NCBI GenBank assembly: GCA_016647705.1
Contig: CM028338.1
Coordinates: 13,484,240 to 13,548,239, forward strand
Reading direction: 5' to 3'
DNA: 64,000 bases
Origin: Eucommia ulmoides
Lineage: Eukaryota; Streptophyta; Magnoliopsida; Garryales; Eucommiaceae
The position numbers were made by a program, and so were the translations under genes. Under the pieces are notes generated by a model. The model was not told the origin of the DNA. It did not search any database and was given only the letters and a program-made list of their open reading frames with translations. Shown one piece after another: positions 10,858 through 22,439 of the stretch. Position 1 is the stretch's first letter. Each line of letters starts with the position of its first letter.

Positions 10858-12336
10858 TGATAGGTGTGATCTACTTATTTATTTCCAAATCAAATTAAGT
10901 TAGTTTTTGAGCGTTTATATAGTATTTTATTATGTTTTAATTAGTTTTTATACTTTTTGTATTAAAATAGGTGGGTGTGACAAAAAGATAGGAAACTGGA
11001 GCGAAAACAATAAGATCAAACCAAAAATGATCGAAGAACGATGGGAAAACAAACAAGGAGGAAAAATTGTGAAAGAAGCCCACTGCCACAGTGGTGAAAA
11101 TGCTGAGAAGACCAATATCTTGCTGAACTTCCACCGTTGCGGCGTAAGATCCACCGCCGCGGCGCAAGAGATGCAGGATGTTCTTCCTATTCCACCGCCT
11201 ACTTCACCACCTTGGCGATCAACACTAGAGCCCCTTGGGCTATACTTGGGGTTGGAATTAGGAGTTTTGGAGGGAGAGCTCACATCCCGAAGTGGAGGAA
11301 GATGGCGGAGAGATCGTTGAGCAGTTCTTAGCGACAAATCTTCGGATGAGGCTAAGTTCTTTGATTTCTTCCCTTATTTCTTTAACTTAGGATTTTGTAA
11401 GCATGTTTAGCTCGATTTCAATGTTTATATGGTTATTACCACGAGTTAAATATGGATTGTATAGGGATTAACGATATATTTATAAATATATGTTTGGATG
11501 ATTTCGGTGTTGATGTTTGTTATTCGTAGTTTGATTGTGTTTATCGTATTGTTTGTTTAATATGCTTAGTTAGATAAATGGAAAATACGGGGTTTGAGAA
11601 ACCCCGAATTCGGATTAGGGTAAACAAACGCCACGATCCAATAACCTGGTCAGGGTTAGGTTTGTGGATAATCGATGACGTTGGGGCAAGACTCATGTGA
11701 CCTAGGGTCGTTAAGACATGGAGGGAGACTTCTTTATTGAAACGAAGTCATGTATTCCCCCATCTTACACTTGAGAGAGGTGGCGGTGAAATTTTAGAAT
11801 CGAGATTGTCGATAGGGTATACACGACGCGACGATCTAATGACCCGGCCGGGAGTTGGATTGTGTGCAATCAATGATATTGGGGAGAGACTCACGTGACC
11901 TAGGGTCGTTAAGAAGTTGAGGGGGATTTCTTCGTTAACACAAAGTTGAGTTATATCCCCCGTCTTACACTCGAGAGAGGTGGCGGATGAGTTTTAGATA
12001 CCGAGATTGCCAAATAGGTTAAACACCATAAACATGAGTAAATCGAGATCGAACACATATTTGTAAACAAGTTAATCCCTAGGCAATGCTTTCCCTTAAG
12101 ACATATTAGTATATTAGTATAGTTAATTTAGTTCATTAGTATTAGTTTAACTAATTAGATACATTTGTTTTTAGTCTAGATAAAGTTAGGTCATGACAAT
12201 TGCGGTACTCGATAATAATGACACCAATCCCTGTGGATACGATAACCCGATCTTTCACGATCACACTATACTAAAACTTTGACCTCATACACTTGCAAGT
12301 AGTCAATACGCAAGGATCGAAATCCTCCACCGTACA
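10858..12336 (+). mobile_element. Solo LTR of family B nested in the copy A element, plus strand
   Basis: It starts TGATAGGTGTGATC, ends CCGTACA, and is flanked by tctct at 10,853-10,857 and 12,337-12,341. The same place in copy B (about 43,432) is uninterrupted. It is oriented opposite to its host element. The conserved U5-type block reads ccaatccctgtggatacga at 12,224-12,242. A GC-rich palindrome zone lies at about 11,080-11,200 and a tandemly duplicated 198-bp module at about 11,633-12,028. Confidence 0.93.
11633..12028 (+). repeat. Tandem duplicate of a 198-bp LTR module
   Basis: Two copies of one LTR block start at acgatccaat (11,633) and acgatctaat (11,831). Each contains gacctagggtcgttaag and gagagaggtggcgg; the second copy carries a perfect CACGTG. 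Most family B LTRs here have one copy, but the LTR at 35,400-36,843 also has two with the same period. Confidence 0.85.
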
Positions 12337-12492
12337 TCTCTCCCATAAATTCAGCGAACATTTCTTCTAGGGTAGGGGAAGACTCCTCCTCGAAAAACAA
12401 AACATAATAAAAACAGAAATTATAAACAAAATAAATGCCAAAATTCAAATCAAGTTACTTACTCACAATATCAACAACAATCTAAAAACCAA

Positions 12493-12510
12493 TCCCCGGC
12501 AATGGCACCA
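12493..12510 (-). other. Primer-binding site of family B element, copy A
   Basis: The minus-strand sequence TGGTGCCATTGCCGGGGA matches the 3' end of plant tRNA-Asp (CCCCGGCAACGGCGCCA type) at about 16 of 18 positions. It begins 6 bases from the 5' LTR. The tRNA sequence is from general knowledge, not checked. Confidence 0.8.
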
Positions 12511-12516
12511 AAAACT

Positions 12517-13959
12517 TGGTTGTGAAATATTATGTCTCTACTTTCACCGCAAGTCTATGGGTTAAGTTTTATAGAATAGTGAATGATAAGGGTTGTCGTA
12601 TCCACAGGGATTAGATTAAATTGTTGCTAAGTACTGCGATTGTCATAACCGAACTTTATTTAGGTGATGAAATTTAGGTTTTTGGTTTTTAGTATATACT
12701 AAACTAAATTAACAATTAATTAAACTATAATACTAAGTATACTATATATGGGATTAGATTATCTAGGGATTAACTTTGTTTACTTGTACACGTTTGATCC
12801 AATGTAGTTTACATTAACGGTATTCAACCTATTCGATAATCTAGGTATCGTAAACTCATTCACTACCTCTCCCATGTTTAAAGTGAATGAATATGAGACT
12901 TCATATCAGCGCTGATGTACCCATCTAGAGTCTAAAAAAACTAATCACATGAGTCTCGCCCCAACCTCATGGATTGCACACTTTCTAATACTCTCCCGAG
13001 TCATTAGATCGTCACGTTCTGTTTAAACCCTAGTCCGAATCTGGGGTTACCTTTCCCGAGTGTCAAACTCCATATTCTCAAACCAACCAAAATACCATAA
13101 CAAGCATATAATGGAAGTAATAAAATGGTAAACACAATCTAATAGAGATGAACAACAGTTAACGAAACAAGATTTACTCAAACAACATATATTAGTAAAC
13201 TACATCAATCCCATAGATAACCAATCTTTATCCCATGTTAATAACCATATATTCAATAATAATCCATATATACATGATCAAACAACCAAAAACGAGTTAA
13301 GAATAAAGAGAGAAACAAGGGAGAATAGTCATTATCTGAAGGTAGCATCCATAAAAATCGCTATGATCTTGTTTCCTCTTCTCCAATTGTGTTCCTTTTC
13401 TTTGGTTGGTTAAGAGTTCTGAAAAATACTCCCAAAGTGTGTCCCAAAAATATGCTAGGTATGAGGGAGAATGACTAGTTTTAAGTTGGGGAACAAAATA
13501 TCCAAAAATATCAAGAAAATATCTTTATCAAGTGGTGTCAGACCGTTGTAGAGATGGGAAACATCACTACAGTACTGGAGAAGTCAGTAGGCCACTAATC
13601 ATTGACCGTTGCAATGGTGGGAAGCACCGTTGTAGTTGTGGAGACCATCGCTGCAGCGGTAAAGTTCACCGCTACAGCAGTGGTTTAGTAGAATATTTTT
13701 GTTTGATTGACTGCTGCAGCGGTGGTTTTCATCGCTGTAGCAGTGAGCCTGCAGTTTCTGAACGTAGCCTTTTTCAACTTGTTTCCACCGACGTCCCACC
13801 GATTTGCTCAATTTTCAACCGTTTTCATCCATTTTCGTCACAAACACTTGATTTGTATAAAAACAAATAAAAATGAATTAAAACATATTAAAACACAACA
13901 AGAACACTCAAAAACTATCAAAATCATCTTGAGAATATATAGATAAATTTTACCTATCA
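12517..13959 (-). repeat. Full-length 5' LTR of family B element, copy A (1,443 bp)
   Basis: It runs from TGGTTGTG to CCTATCA on the plus strand. It has the conserved block at 12,596-12,614 and the palindrome array at about 13,530-13,750. It aligns end to end with 39,775-41,216 in copy B. Confidence 0.92.
13530..13750. repeat. Array of GC-rich palindromes in the LTR
   Basis: Repeated semi-palindromes of the ACCGCTGCAGCGGT type, one every ~25-35 bases. Perfect cores include CGCTGCAGCG at 13,649-13,658 and GCTGCAGC at 13,713-13,720. This is the only GC-rich part of an otherwise AT-rich LTR. Confidence 0.75.
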
Positions 13960-13964
13960 ATGAG

Positions 13965-14401
13965 GTATCCTTCTTGCTCCAACTCCCTTTGTCAGGAGAT
14001 ATCCCTCATTTCTCGATGTCATCGTCAAAGCTATCACAGGTTCTGGGTATGAATCAGAAGCATTTATTGCTTTGCTTGAACATCGACAGGGATTCCTTAG
14101 AGTTTAACACACTAGCGATGGTTTTTAGACGACCAAGGATATCAGTGTTATGACTATATGTGGAGGAGCTACGAGGATTGGCATGAGTGTCGGATGACCG
14201 TACTGATGGCTTTGTTGTTGTAGGATATGTTGTTTCCTAAGAATGAAAGTGATCTCTCAGGTAGGCCAACCCTTTTGGCTGAGAAGATGTTATCTGATTC
14301 ATCCTGCTTAATAGTCCCTCTTGTGCTGGCGGAGTTATACCAATCACTGACTGCTTGTCAGGCTGGTGGTCATTACTTATTTGTGAGTTGCACATTATTG
14401 A

Positions 14402-14458
<57 letters not shown>

Positions 14459-14943
14459 CTTTTAATCTAACTAGGCTACCTATCACAACTCAGTGCTGGC
14501 AAGATTCGATAGTAGATCAGTTGTCTTCTCAGTTTTCCTTGATTACATAGCGTCTTGGATATCCACCGGACAGGGTATTGCTTCTCATGGAGATTACTAG
14601 TTTGGGCGTAGTGTGGATACCTAGATGCACGATCACGACTGATATGTACTTGATTGTGTGGACCTACCCATCTTTTCTTCTTGGCTTAAGAGGTCGTGTC
14701 CCTTATATCCCTACTCAAGTGCTTCACCAGTTTGGTCGAACTCAACATATTTCCCTGGTTTCCGGCACAGTTGTAGCACGTTACATTTTTCAATTTGGGA
14801 ATGAGACTCGAGATGTTGCAACCTATGCTCACTAGGAGTGACGTCATTTGACTTTCTAAGCGATGCTCCTTTCGACTTGTCCCTAAGCTGACTCAGAGTA
14901 CATGATCTGGATGGACCATCACTTCTTCCTAGTGATCTCACAG
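13965..14943 (+). pseudogene. Plant-mobile-domain-like C-terminal part (copy A)
   Basis: This continues the gene split by the family B element. After a (AT)n run inside the reading region, the frame near 14,578-14,835 contains LRGRVPYIPTQVLHQFGRTQ followed by His-Ile-Ser. A P..VL.QFG..Q.I. stretch is a hallmark I know from the C-terminal half of plant mobile domain proteins (RVLRQFG..Q.IP). Copy B has the same stretch as VLCQFGQNQHIS. Upstream fragments here are hypothetical. In-frame stops and frame changes mean no product. Confidence 0.6.
14405..14456. repeat. (AT)26 microsatellite
   Basis: A pure AT run. The homologous run in copy B (45,533-45,598) has about 33 units. Confidence 0.97.
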
Positions 14944-17480
14944 TCTAGCGAGATATCTATAGCTGAGGTTCCTTCTCCATTCATAGGAGATACTCTATCT
15001 ACTTCGGATTATCCTTCTACTTTCTTAAAGGAAGAGTTTGCCTAAATCTGCTCTTGTTTGAAGGCTCTGAATTATGTACGATCATTGAGTTCGTCTCTTA
15101 CTTTCTAATTATCAGTCACCTGATGCTTGTGATCGGTCTGTTTATATTTTCTTTTTCCTACACTTGAAACGTAAGTAGTTCTACCTAGTACATTGTTTGT
15201 AAGGTTTTGAATCCTTGTTCCTACTTTAGTCTTGGTTTTTGAATCTTAAATAAATGTTTAAATGATAGTTTTATTTACTTTTTCTAAATGAGAATCTTAT
15301 ATTATTGTTTTTCTATTTTCATTTATCATTGTCCTTTGTGATTCCATTTTTTTCAGAGTTGAGTTAAATGCCCTTTGCCTTTAGCCGTCCTAAAGAAACT
15401 TCCGCTATCTTTTAAAATGGGAAAAGGTTACTGCAGCTTATTTGGAATTTCTTCCTGGATTGAGACACTTAATGATAGGAATGCCTATCAACGTTTGGAT
15501 AACATAAACTCTACCTCCTTATCGCGCTTTATTCCTTATAGAACTTTTGTCTTTCTTGATCTAATTTATCAGTATTTCCAATCTTAGGGGTAGTAAATCA
15601 TCTTAGGTTGATTTTTGTCCCTTTTATCTTCCTAGATTCCTTTTAGTTTAGATTTCGGTGCCTTAAATTATTGTCCTTATCGTGCCTTTGTATATTTTCC
15701 TCTTTATCTCTTACAAGATTATTTAACTAAAGTATGTTTTTAACTTCCATATTCAAACATTCAAAATTATGTTTCCTCTCATAACCTTTGACATTTAGAA
15801 AAATTTTGGAATATGGTAAGTATAATTTTAATATGAAGTAGGAACAATCACCTTAGTAGTTTGTTATCCAGTGTCAATTCCATCAAGTTTCGATATTTTA
15901 ACTTTTCTAAGATCATTATTAGGATTACCTAGGCCTTGTATGTTACCCGAGGTTTCTTCAATGGCTCTGATTCACTTCTTCTATCTTGAAATGAAGGAAA
16001 ACGGAATGGGTTTTCTCGAGATGACTCAAATGAGAGAGAAAATAAGTGATGGAGAAACAATTGTTAGTTAATTTTGACTAACAAATGTTATTTTATCCTG
16101 GTAGTAATGAGAGAATTATTTTTCTTTTATTATGTTTTTTTTTCCCTTATTCTAGCAAATAAGTACTCATACTTCCTATATAATCCATGTAGCGAGCTTT
16201 GGGTAGTGCTCCCAGTCCAGTTAGCCCAAGTCACTAGGTGTTGAGATACCCCTACAACTTAATACTCGAATTGTATATAGAGAAAGATTCACCCAAATGC
16301 TTTCGTGTGACCACTCAGTCTTTAAAAACTTTCTGCGACCAGTCTTTATTTTAGTATATTTTTTCTCTTGACACATGCTTTCAGGATTTTACATTTTGGA
16401 AAATTATGGTTGTTTGAGTCAGTCTTGAGGTCTTCATTGTAATCACCCCAATCCTGACTACTTTCCCATTACTAGCTAATATTTTAGTAAAGTCTCATTG
16501 TTTTCTTCAAATCTTGATCGTCTTTAATCTTAAAAGGTTTATCACGCCTTTTTTTTTTTTTTCAAGTAGGTTTCACGTGTTTCTGAATCTGTTATTTTTA
16601 GGTAAAATCCTAGCCTATATTAGTCCATCTTCCTTTGTTTATCTACCCGACCTTTTCAAGAACTTTTTCTTTGGCGAGGTCAAGTTACAAGACTTAATCT
16701 ATCGTCCTTCACATAACGAATCTTCTAGATATTTTCTCTTTTCATTCCGGTTATGGAAGTCTTCTATACTCTCTCATGGTTACTTAGACATTCCTGGGTT
16801 GGAACATATGTAACGATTCCATAACAGGGATCTTAAGTTTTCCTTTTAACATTCTCATATTTTATTGTCAATATCTCACCATCGTTTAGTTGAAACAAGA
16901 CTTTTCCTTTTAACGGTACTTTGCATTATGTTCCACTTTAATGTTAAAATCATAATATCATAACCTTAGTCTTTCCATGGTGTATAAATTATGAAAGACA
17001 AGTCAACTGTTGAAGGCTAGAAATGGAAATTTAAAACAAACTTTAGGTAGATAATAATGTATCTTATAACAGTAGGGTAATACCTTAGTCACTCATGGAA
17101 ATTATCTAAATACCAAAATTCCCTAATTAAGGAAAATTAGGAAAAGCAAAAGCTAGATAGATATCAAAATACATTTTAGCTTACTACCCCATATTGGCTT
17201 AATTTGTACTTCCATTGACATTAATCACTCTCGCTTAGATGATATCTTCGACATGGTCTTGCAGGGAATAGAGTTGATTAATGTGATAATCTATTCCTCT
17301 AGAGTAATACTCACATAAGGAATTTGGGTTAAATTGTGGAAAATGTGGATTAGGTCGGTAAGAATGTGAAATTTTTATTTTAGGGAATTATTTATGTTTA
17401 AAAAAACCGAAGACATAATTTTTTATGTTTTTTAATCATGAACAAAGATTTAGACTCCCACTAGGCTTGACCCTCAAAAC
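14944..17480. other. Non-coding stretch downstream of the mobile-domain pseudogene, copy A
   Basis: It is T-rich with no family that I recognise. A 66-codon frame at 15,871-16,071 is open in both copies (47,025-47,225), but the differences include several amino-acid changes, so I see no sign of selection. Bases 17,385-17,480 match the start of the family A gag-pol leader (26,455-26,564), which places the family A PBS and LTR just to the right. Confidence 0.6.
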
Positions 17481-17498
17481 TCCTCAGCGAAGTTGCCA
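17481..17498 (-). other. Family A primer-binding-type site beside an LTR
   Basis: The minus strand reads TGGCAACTTCGCTGAGGA, two bases from the LTR edge at 17,501. It corresponds to TGGCGAATCCATTGGGAA at 26,565-26,582. The priming tRNA was not determined. Confidence 0.6.
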
Positions 17499-18063
17499 GC
17501 TAACACATCCCAAATTTTGGAAGCATAGGAAGAAGAGAACGGTAAGAAGAGCAAACAAGGTTTCGTTTTCTCCCTTTCAAAATCCTCAAAATTCATTCAT
17601 TTTAGAAACCATATTTCAAGGGCATTTCTAGGCACTTGTTTTGAAATGTTCTTTGGGCTATGATTTATATTAAAAATGGAGTCTCCATCTAGCATGGAGT
17701 TAAATGGTGTTCTAGGTCACCGGGATTTTAGAAATTCATTTTTTTAAATGGCCCAAGTTTTTACTCAAAAACAATTGGTCTTTACCAGATATTTATTTAA
17801 CATTCAAGGGTCAGTTATGCTCTGGAAAGGTGTTAGGCACTCCAAGACACTATTCCAAAGATAGTACCTAAGTCTAAATATATTTTCAAGTTTAAAAAAA
17901 TCTAAGTAATTTTCTTTGGTTTTATTTAACACAATAATTCCCTTTTTATGTTTTTGTCTTTTTAATGCATTTCCATGTAATAAAGCAAGACAAATTTACT
18001 TATTTAATAGCAGCAACTGATAAAACAGATTAAATGAAAATATATATTTTTATTTTTTAATGA

Positions 18064-18228
18064 CGACCAAACCTGTAAAGGTTGCCTACGTATCTCGATT
18101 TTCACAGAGAATCAGGTCAAAACACAGTTCGCCTTTCATGATGGTTTTGCTTAAAAAAATGACCAAACCCATGTATGGGTTTCCTGGGTATCTCAGATAG
18201 CTGAGAATTAGGTCAATACATAGTTCAT
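18064..18228 (+). repeat. Two paired-arm repeats in the LTR (copy A)
   Basis: Copies at 18,064-18,132 and 18,160-18,228. The first has AACCT-gtaa-AGGTT as its small hairpin; the second has AACCC-atgtat-GGGTT and the inner hairpin CTCAG-atag-CTGAG. Confidence 0.75.
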
Positions 18229-18559
18229 CTTTTCAAGATGATTTTATTTTGTTTTCATTTGTTTATTTTTCTTTTTTTCTTAATCAAAATAAGAACATAA
18301 ATAGCACATATGGTAAGTGGATATGCATGTTTGATTTTGTCAAGAAAACTCCAACTGAACTTACTTAGGAAAGTTTAGTGTTTAGGTTTAGGTTTAGGTT
18401 ATCAGTTCAAAAGGAAAGAAAATATATCATACCTGTGCCAGTCCTACTCGTAACTAAGAAAACGCCATTTCTGAAAAATGTGCACACTTATGCCCAAGGG
18501 AATAGAAGTCCTTTATTTATTCCGAATTTTAGCCACAATGGTATTGATAGAGTAGTGTA

Positions 18560-18593
18560 TGTGTATGTGTCTACACACACTCACACACACACA
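18560..18593. repeat. TG/CA-rich simple repeat
   Basis: An imperfect tgtatgtgtgt-like run passes into cacacac. It is shorter and different in copy B (49,710-49,745). Confidence 0.8.
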
Positions 18594-20367
18594 AAAGGTG
18601 CCTATTCAGAAGCTAGTGACTTCGTACCAAGCTGTGATCTAGACTATTACAGTAAAGTAAATGCCAGTTGTTAGTAGCCAGTAGTAATCCTTTGCTAGAT
18701 GCCTTGAGTTTTTCCTATCCAGGTTATCCCAAGAAATTAATGCTTGATCCTGGGCATTTAATGCATATTAAATGCCTTGCCTAAGTTGTGAACTGAATCG
18801 GTTAGTTTAGATAACGGTTGGTTGCCACCTAAGTGTTTTGGTTTCCTTCCTTAGATATTAGTAAAGATAATATTTAAGGGTTTATTGGTAATTTCAAACT
18901 CCTTTGTGGGTATTTTAATGATGGGTTTGGACCTTAATCCATTGGGCCTTGATGATTATCAAGATGACCTCGGTTTTGGTTAATTTCAACTTGAGACTTA
19001 ACCCTTTGTTACACTGTGTAACTTGGGCTTGACATGGAATTTCTATGTCTGTATTAGGTATTTTGGACTTTTTCTAATTATATTAACACCTTAAACAAAT
19101 ATTTTTTTTGTTAAATAGACTAAACCGGTGATCGTAAATGTTTCAAAGGTCAAAGTAGGTAACAGAGGTAATTTGGTGAAATTTCCTATAATTAAAGGGT
19201 AGTATATAATATTTATTCATATTAGATGTGATTTAATGAGAATAAATCTTTAATAATTCCATCTTAGAGCCCCTTTAATTTTAAGAATTTCGAGGTTGAC
19301 CCGAAACTTTTACTTTACCGAATTTAGTTAAATTCAATAGTTGTTATGCTTTCTTATGTTTTTATGGTTTTTCTACATTATCTAGAATGATTTAAAATAG
19401 AAATTCATTTCCTTTAAGCCCAAGTTTAAAGTTTATCTGAACTTTTGCTTTCGATTCGACACCGATTGTACGAGACAAAATGTGGTATCTACAGTGGCCT
19501 TGATTTGATAAATCATTTTAACGCATGATATGTTAGAAAACCTATTTGGTTAGTTTTGCAATCGTAAGTACTTTTCAAGAAACTAGGTTTCCATCTTAGA
19601 TTTCTTACTAGAAAGATCTTGAAAATATCTTCCTATTAAATTATATTTAATGAGGCATTTAGTGCTTGATTAGGCCTTGATGTGATGGGTCTTAAATGCT
19701 TGTCATGATGACATTCAGTTTGGTTGGTTTTGAACCGTGTCTTTAGTATTAACTACTTTGAGTAACTAAATTTGTTGTGGTAGTTTCTTTGGATTAATCA
19801 AGGATTTTGCCTTAATTTTTTGAATATTTTTACTTTAAACAAAAAATTAAAGAAGTATTTAAGTGTCAAAAAGACGAAACTGGTGATTGTAAAAGTTTCA
19901 GGGGTCAAAACGGGAAACAAACGTAATTGGTGAAATTTCCTTAACTTAAAGGGTAGTAACTAATTTTTATTCATATTAAAAGTGATTTCATGAAAATCAA
20001 CCTTTAGTAATGTCATTTTAATCCCCCTTAACTTTAGGAATTTCGAGATTGACACAAAAGTTTTACTTATACCGAAATCAGTCCAATTGACAATTTCATA
20101 CTTTCTTGTATTTTTTTTTGTTAGTTTATTATGGTATCTAATATAATCTAAGGTACAAATTATTTTCCTTTAAAAGTCAGTTTAAAGTTTATCTGAACTT
20201 GTACTTTAGATTTGATACTATATGGATGGGATAAAAAGCGGTGTCTACAGTTAGCCATAAAAGAAACAGAACATATAAAAATTCAGAGCTTATTGTTACT
20301 AAACAAAACTTGCATAATCAAGTATATTTTCCATTTTTAGAAATAATTTTTTCATTAGGAGTACAAT

Positions 20368-21978
20368 TGGTAGCATTTCATTACACCGTAAGTATACAGG
20401 TCAAGTTTTAATAGTATAGAGTGAGTAGAGTGTCGTATCCACAGGGATTGGTGTAAATCATTGTTCAGTACCGCAATTATCATAACTCAACTTTATCTAG
20501 GCGACCATATTTTAGATTTATAAAAATAAAACTAAAACAATTATAAAAGCAAAAGCAAAATAAAAAATGGATTTCCCATGCACAATTGTTCTAGGAGCTT
20601 GATTTCATCTTGTTATTCTCAAGTCATCTTATTAAGAAATTATTAGTCAATTCTATTTATTCAATAATCGAGGTCACTCGTGCTTCCTCTCTACCTCTCC
20701 CGATTGTTAAGTGAGAGAATATGCAAGCACTTCAACACTAATATCCATATCAAGTATTTAGGTAAGAACATTCGTTACGCCCCGATCTTATAGATTACCC
20801 AAGTTTTAATAATCTCCCAATCTATTAAAACTTATGCAGTGTTTAACTTAAGTCCGAACCCGAAATTACCTCTCCCAAGTATCAAATCTCAAGTTCTCAA
20901 ATCAACCACGATATCATATGGAAGCATAAATTAGAAGCATTATTAAGGCCAACACAATTTAATAGAAATCCAAGTTAATAAATCTAGAACTTAATCACCT
21001 CTCAGTCTCACAAGATCCTAAATTCCTAACTCGATTACCTAAGCATTGATCTCCTCACGGACTCACAACAACCTAAATTATGCACTCTCAATTCCTGTCA
21101 CAAACTCAATCTCTCTCAAGTATAGAATTCATAACCTAAAATCATCTAATTCGGTGGCCACATGAATCAAAAGCATTAAACATAGAGACGCATAAAATGG
21201 AATTAAAACTAACAATTAACAAAATATTGAAAACATGGTTCAAACAAGATTACATCAAGCTCTAGATTAAATGACTAACTCAACACAGCTAAATCCATAA
21301 CTAATACTTTCAAGAAATCCATAAATGTAAAATAACAAATATAAATTCATGAAAGATTAGGGTGAGAGAAAGGAAGAGATAACTTTTTTTGTGGATATGA
21401 GCTTCAAATATTCAATATACTTCAACTCCAAGCTCCCACTTTAGAGGTTTTGTGCCTCCAATGGTGTTTTCCTCTCCAATTTTGCCTCAAATCCAAACTA
21501 TGAGGTTTTTTCTCTTCCAAAATCGCCACACTAGGGTTTGAGGTAAAAGATGGTATAAAAATAGCTCAAAATAGGTTTGTCTACATTTTGGGGCTGCAGC
21601 GGGGCTTTTTGCTATTGCAGCACAAAGTTTTTGACTTGTTGGGGGCAGAACTTTAGGGCTGCAACGCGAGTTTTTGCACTCCAACGCGCAGCTTTTGAAC
21701 TTTCTCGTGCGAACTCCGATTGAGGTGATTCAAGATACTATGGAAATCTAAGAAAGATATATACAACTTTTATGTTTTAAGTTTTTTTTGAATTAGATTG
21801 CATCATGATCAAAATCGAGCTTGAAGTTTTTGTACCTACATTCATTTTGCACATTTTCTCCTATTTATTTATATGCCTACAAAACAACACAAAAGCACAT
21901 TAAACTAACAAAATTTTTTAAAAACTCACAAATAATTGAACTCAAAAGTAGTTGATTTGTTAGTAAATAAACCACTCA
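20368..21978 (-). mobile_element. Solo LTR, divergent family B relative (copy A)
   Basis: It begins TGGTAGCATTTCATTACACCG and carries the family block tcgtatccacagggattgg at 20,433-20,451. It ends near cactca at 21,978. The 5 bases acaat precede it (20,363-20,367) and recur at 21,982-21,986, three bases beyond the expected end, so the exact right border is uncertain. No internal region is present. Copy B has it at 55,124, so it predates the duplication. A GC-rich zone (21,590-21,690) occupies the place of the palindrome array. Confidence 0.8.
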
Positions 21979-21986
21979 TAAACAAT

Positions 21987-22228
21987 CTTAGACTCGGTCA
22001 CTTATCGGAGACTTCCAAATTTCTATCAGCTTGTAATCTTTGTTCCTTCGAATCCCAAAGCAAACAGAATCACCAATTGAATTCCTCAATTTATCGACCC
22101 GATCATAGCATGGTGGACTCTAGATTAACCCAAACTCCATGGATATAGGACAAAATGGCCAAAATCCGATGTCTCCTTATTTTTTATAATTTATTTTTTC
22201 TTTTCTTTATATATTTTCCATGTTTTCC
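21987..22228. other. Spacer between solo LTR and integrase remnant
   Basis: Family A internal sequence downstream of pol on the minus strand. I see no coding potential. It matches 56,747-56,990. Confidence 0.6.
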
Positions 22229-22375
22229 CTTAGCGCCCTTTTAGGTTTTCACTAAGGCCAGCTACCATATTTTTGCACCTCAATGCCTTTTTGGGTTGTC
22301 ACTGGTTCAGTGATTTTGTATCTTGCTATGATTCCTACGTTTTTGCCTGTAGTGCCCTTTCGGGTTTTCGCCACG
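22229..22375 (-). repeat. Three copies of a GCCCTTTNGGGTT hairpin motif (copy A)
   Basis: On the plus strand gcccttttaggttttcac, gcctttttgggttgtcac and gccctttcgggttttcgcc occur 50-65 bases apart. Each can fold as CCC...GGG. On the minus strand they lie just after integrase and read as gaaaacccgaaagggc, a motif I associate with the post-pol spacer of Tat-type elements. Copy B has the same three at about 56,993-57,140. Confidence 0.7.
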
Positions 22376-22439
22376 TCCTTGGGTCGTATAATTTTTTTTT
22401 ACCCTTTTTTTCCCACACTTCCTTTTTGTCATGAATCCA

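Larger units (their letters stand above)
10290..12390 (-). pseudogene. gag C-terminal remnant of family B, interrupted by a solo LTR (copy A)
   Basis: The minus-strand frame at 10,332-10,784 (about 150 residues) contains VTSLKTQIGQFICFIEAKSE, which resembles the coiled, IGQL-containing C-terminal gag segment of Athila/Tat-type Ty3/gypsy elements. It is followed by an acidic stretch (YIEDDSKEDEAQELFVDD). Upstream codons resume at 12,337-12,390 (TLEEMFAEFMGE), after the solo LTR at 10,858-12,336. Compared with copy B (42,827-43,740), about 370 bp more is deleted near 12,390, removing the FLDG...EAYWVL part. No pol follows. It is clearly dead. Confidence 0.65.
8637..13959 (-). mobile_element. 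Non-autonomous LTR retrotransposon, family B (copy A)
   Basis: The element reads on the minus strand, starting TGATAGGT and ending near TACCA. Flanks are aggag at 8,632-8,636 and atgag at 13,960-13,964, a 5-bp target duplication with one change. The 3' LTR (left) is truncated, the 5' LTR (right) is full length, and the PBS is at 12,493-12,510. The internal region keeps only a gag C-terminal remnant; protease, reverse transcriptase and integrase are absent. A deletion at about 9,310 joins the left LTR directly to internal sequence (compare 40,430 and 41,890 in copy B), removing the PPT. A solo LTR sits inside. The PBS matches the tRNA-Asp type used by Tat/Athila-like Ty3/gypsy elements. Confidence 0.9.
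17501..20249 (-). repeat. Family A LTR, internally deleted (copy A)
   Basis: On the minus strand it begins TGTAGACACCGC (at 20,249) and ends near TGTTA at 17,501 (TGTCA in better copies). It contains two paired-arm repeats (18,064-18,228), a CA-rich run, and a U3-side block present twice: about 18,700-19,490 and 19,491-20,249 share tttattcatatta and other blocks and each ends in tctaca. Compared with 48,654-55,005, about 3.6 kb including the TATA box is missing after 18,690. Confidence 0.8.

Noticed and set aside
10907..11337. Overlapping frames of 129-137 codons on both strands at 10.9-11.3 kb
   Set aside because: They lie inside the solo LTR over its GC-rich palindrome zone, with no homologous frame in sister LTRs.
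13532..13870. A 112-codon Cys/His-rich frame, and similar frames at 40,732 and 44,750
   Set aside because: The repeated Cys-Ser-Gly pattern comes from reading the palindrome array; frames are not conserved among LTRs.
15871..16071. A 66-codon frame open in both copies (also 47,025-47,225)
   Set aside because: Of seven differences inside it, at least five change amino acids, there is no known domain, and copy identity equals that of the non-coding surroundings.
18376..18402. Three TTTAGGT-like units resembling plant telomere repeat
   Set aside because: Only three units, inside an LTR. The same place in copy B reads gttcaagtttagatt, so it is a local slip expansion, not a telomeric remnant.
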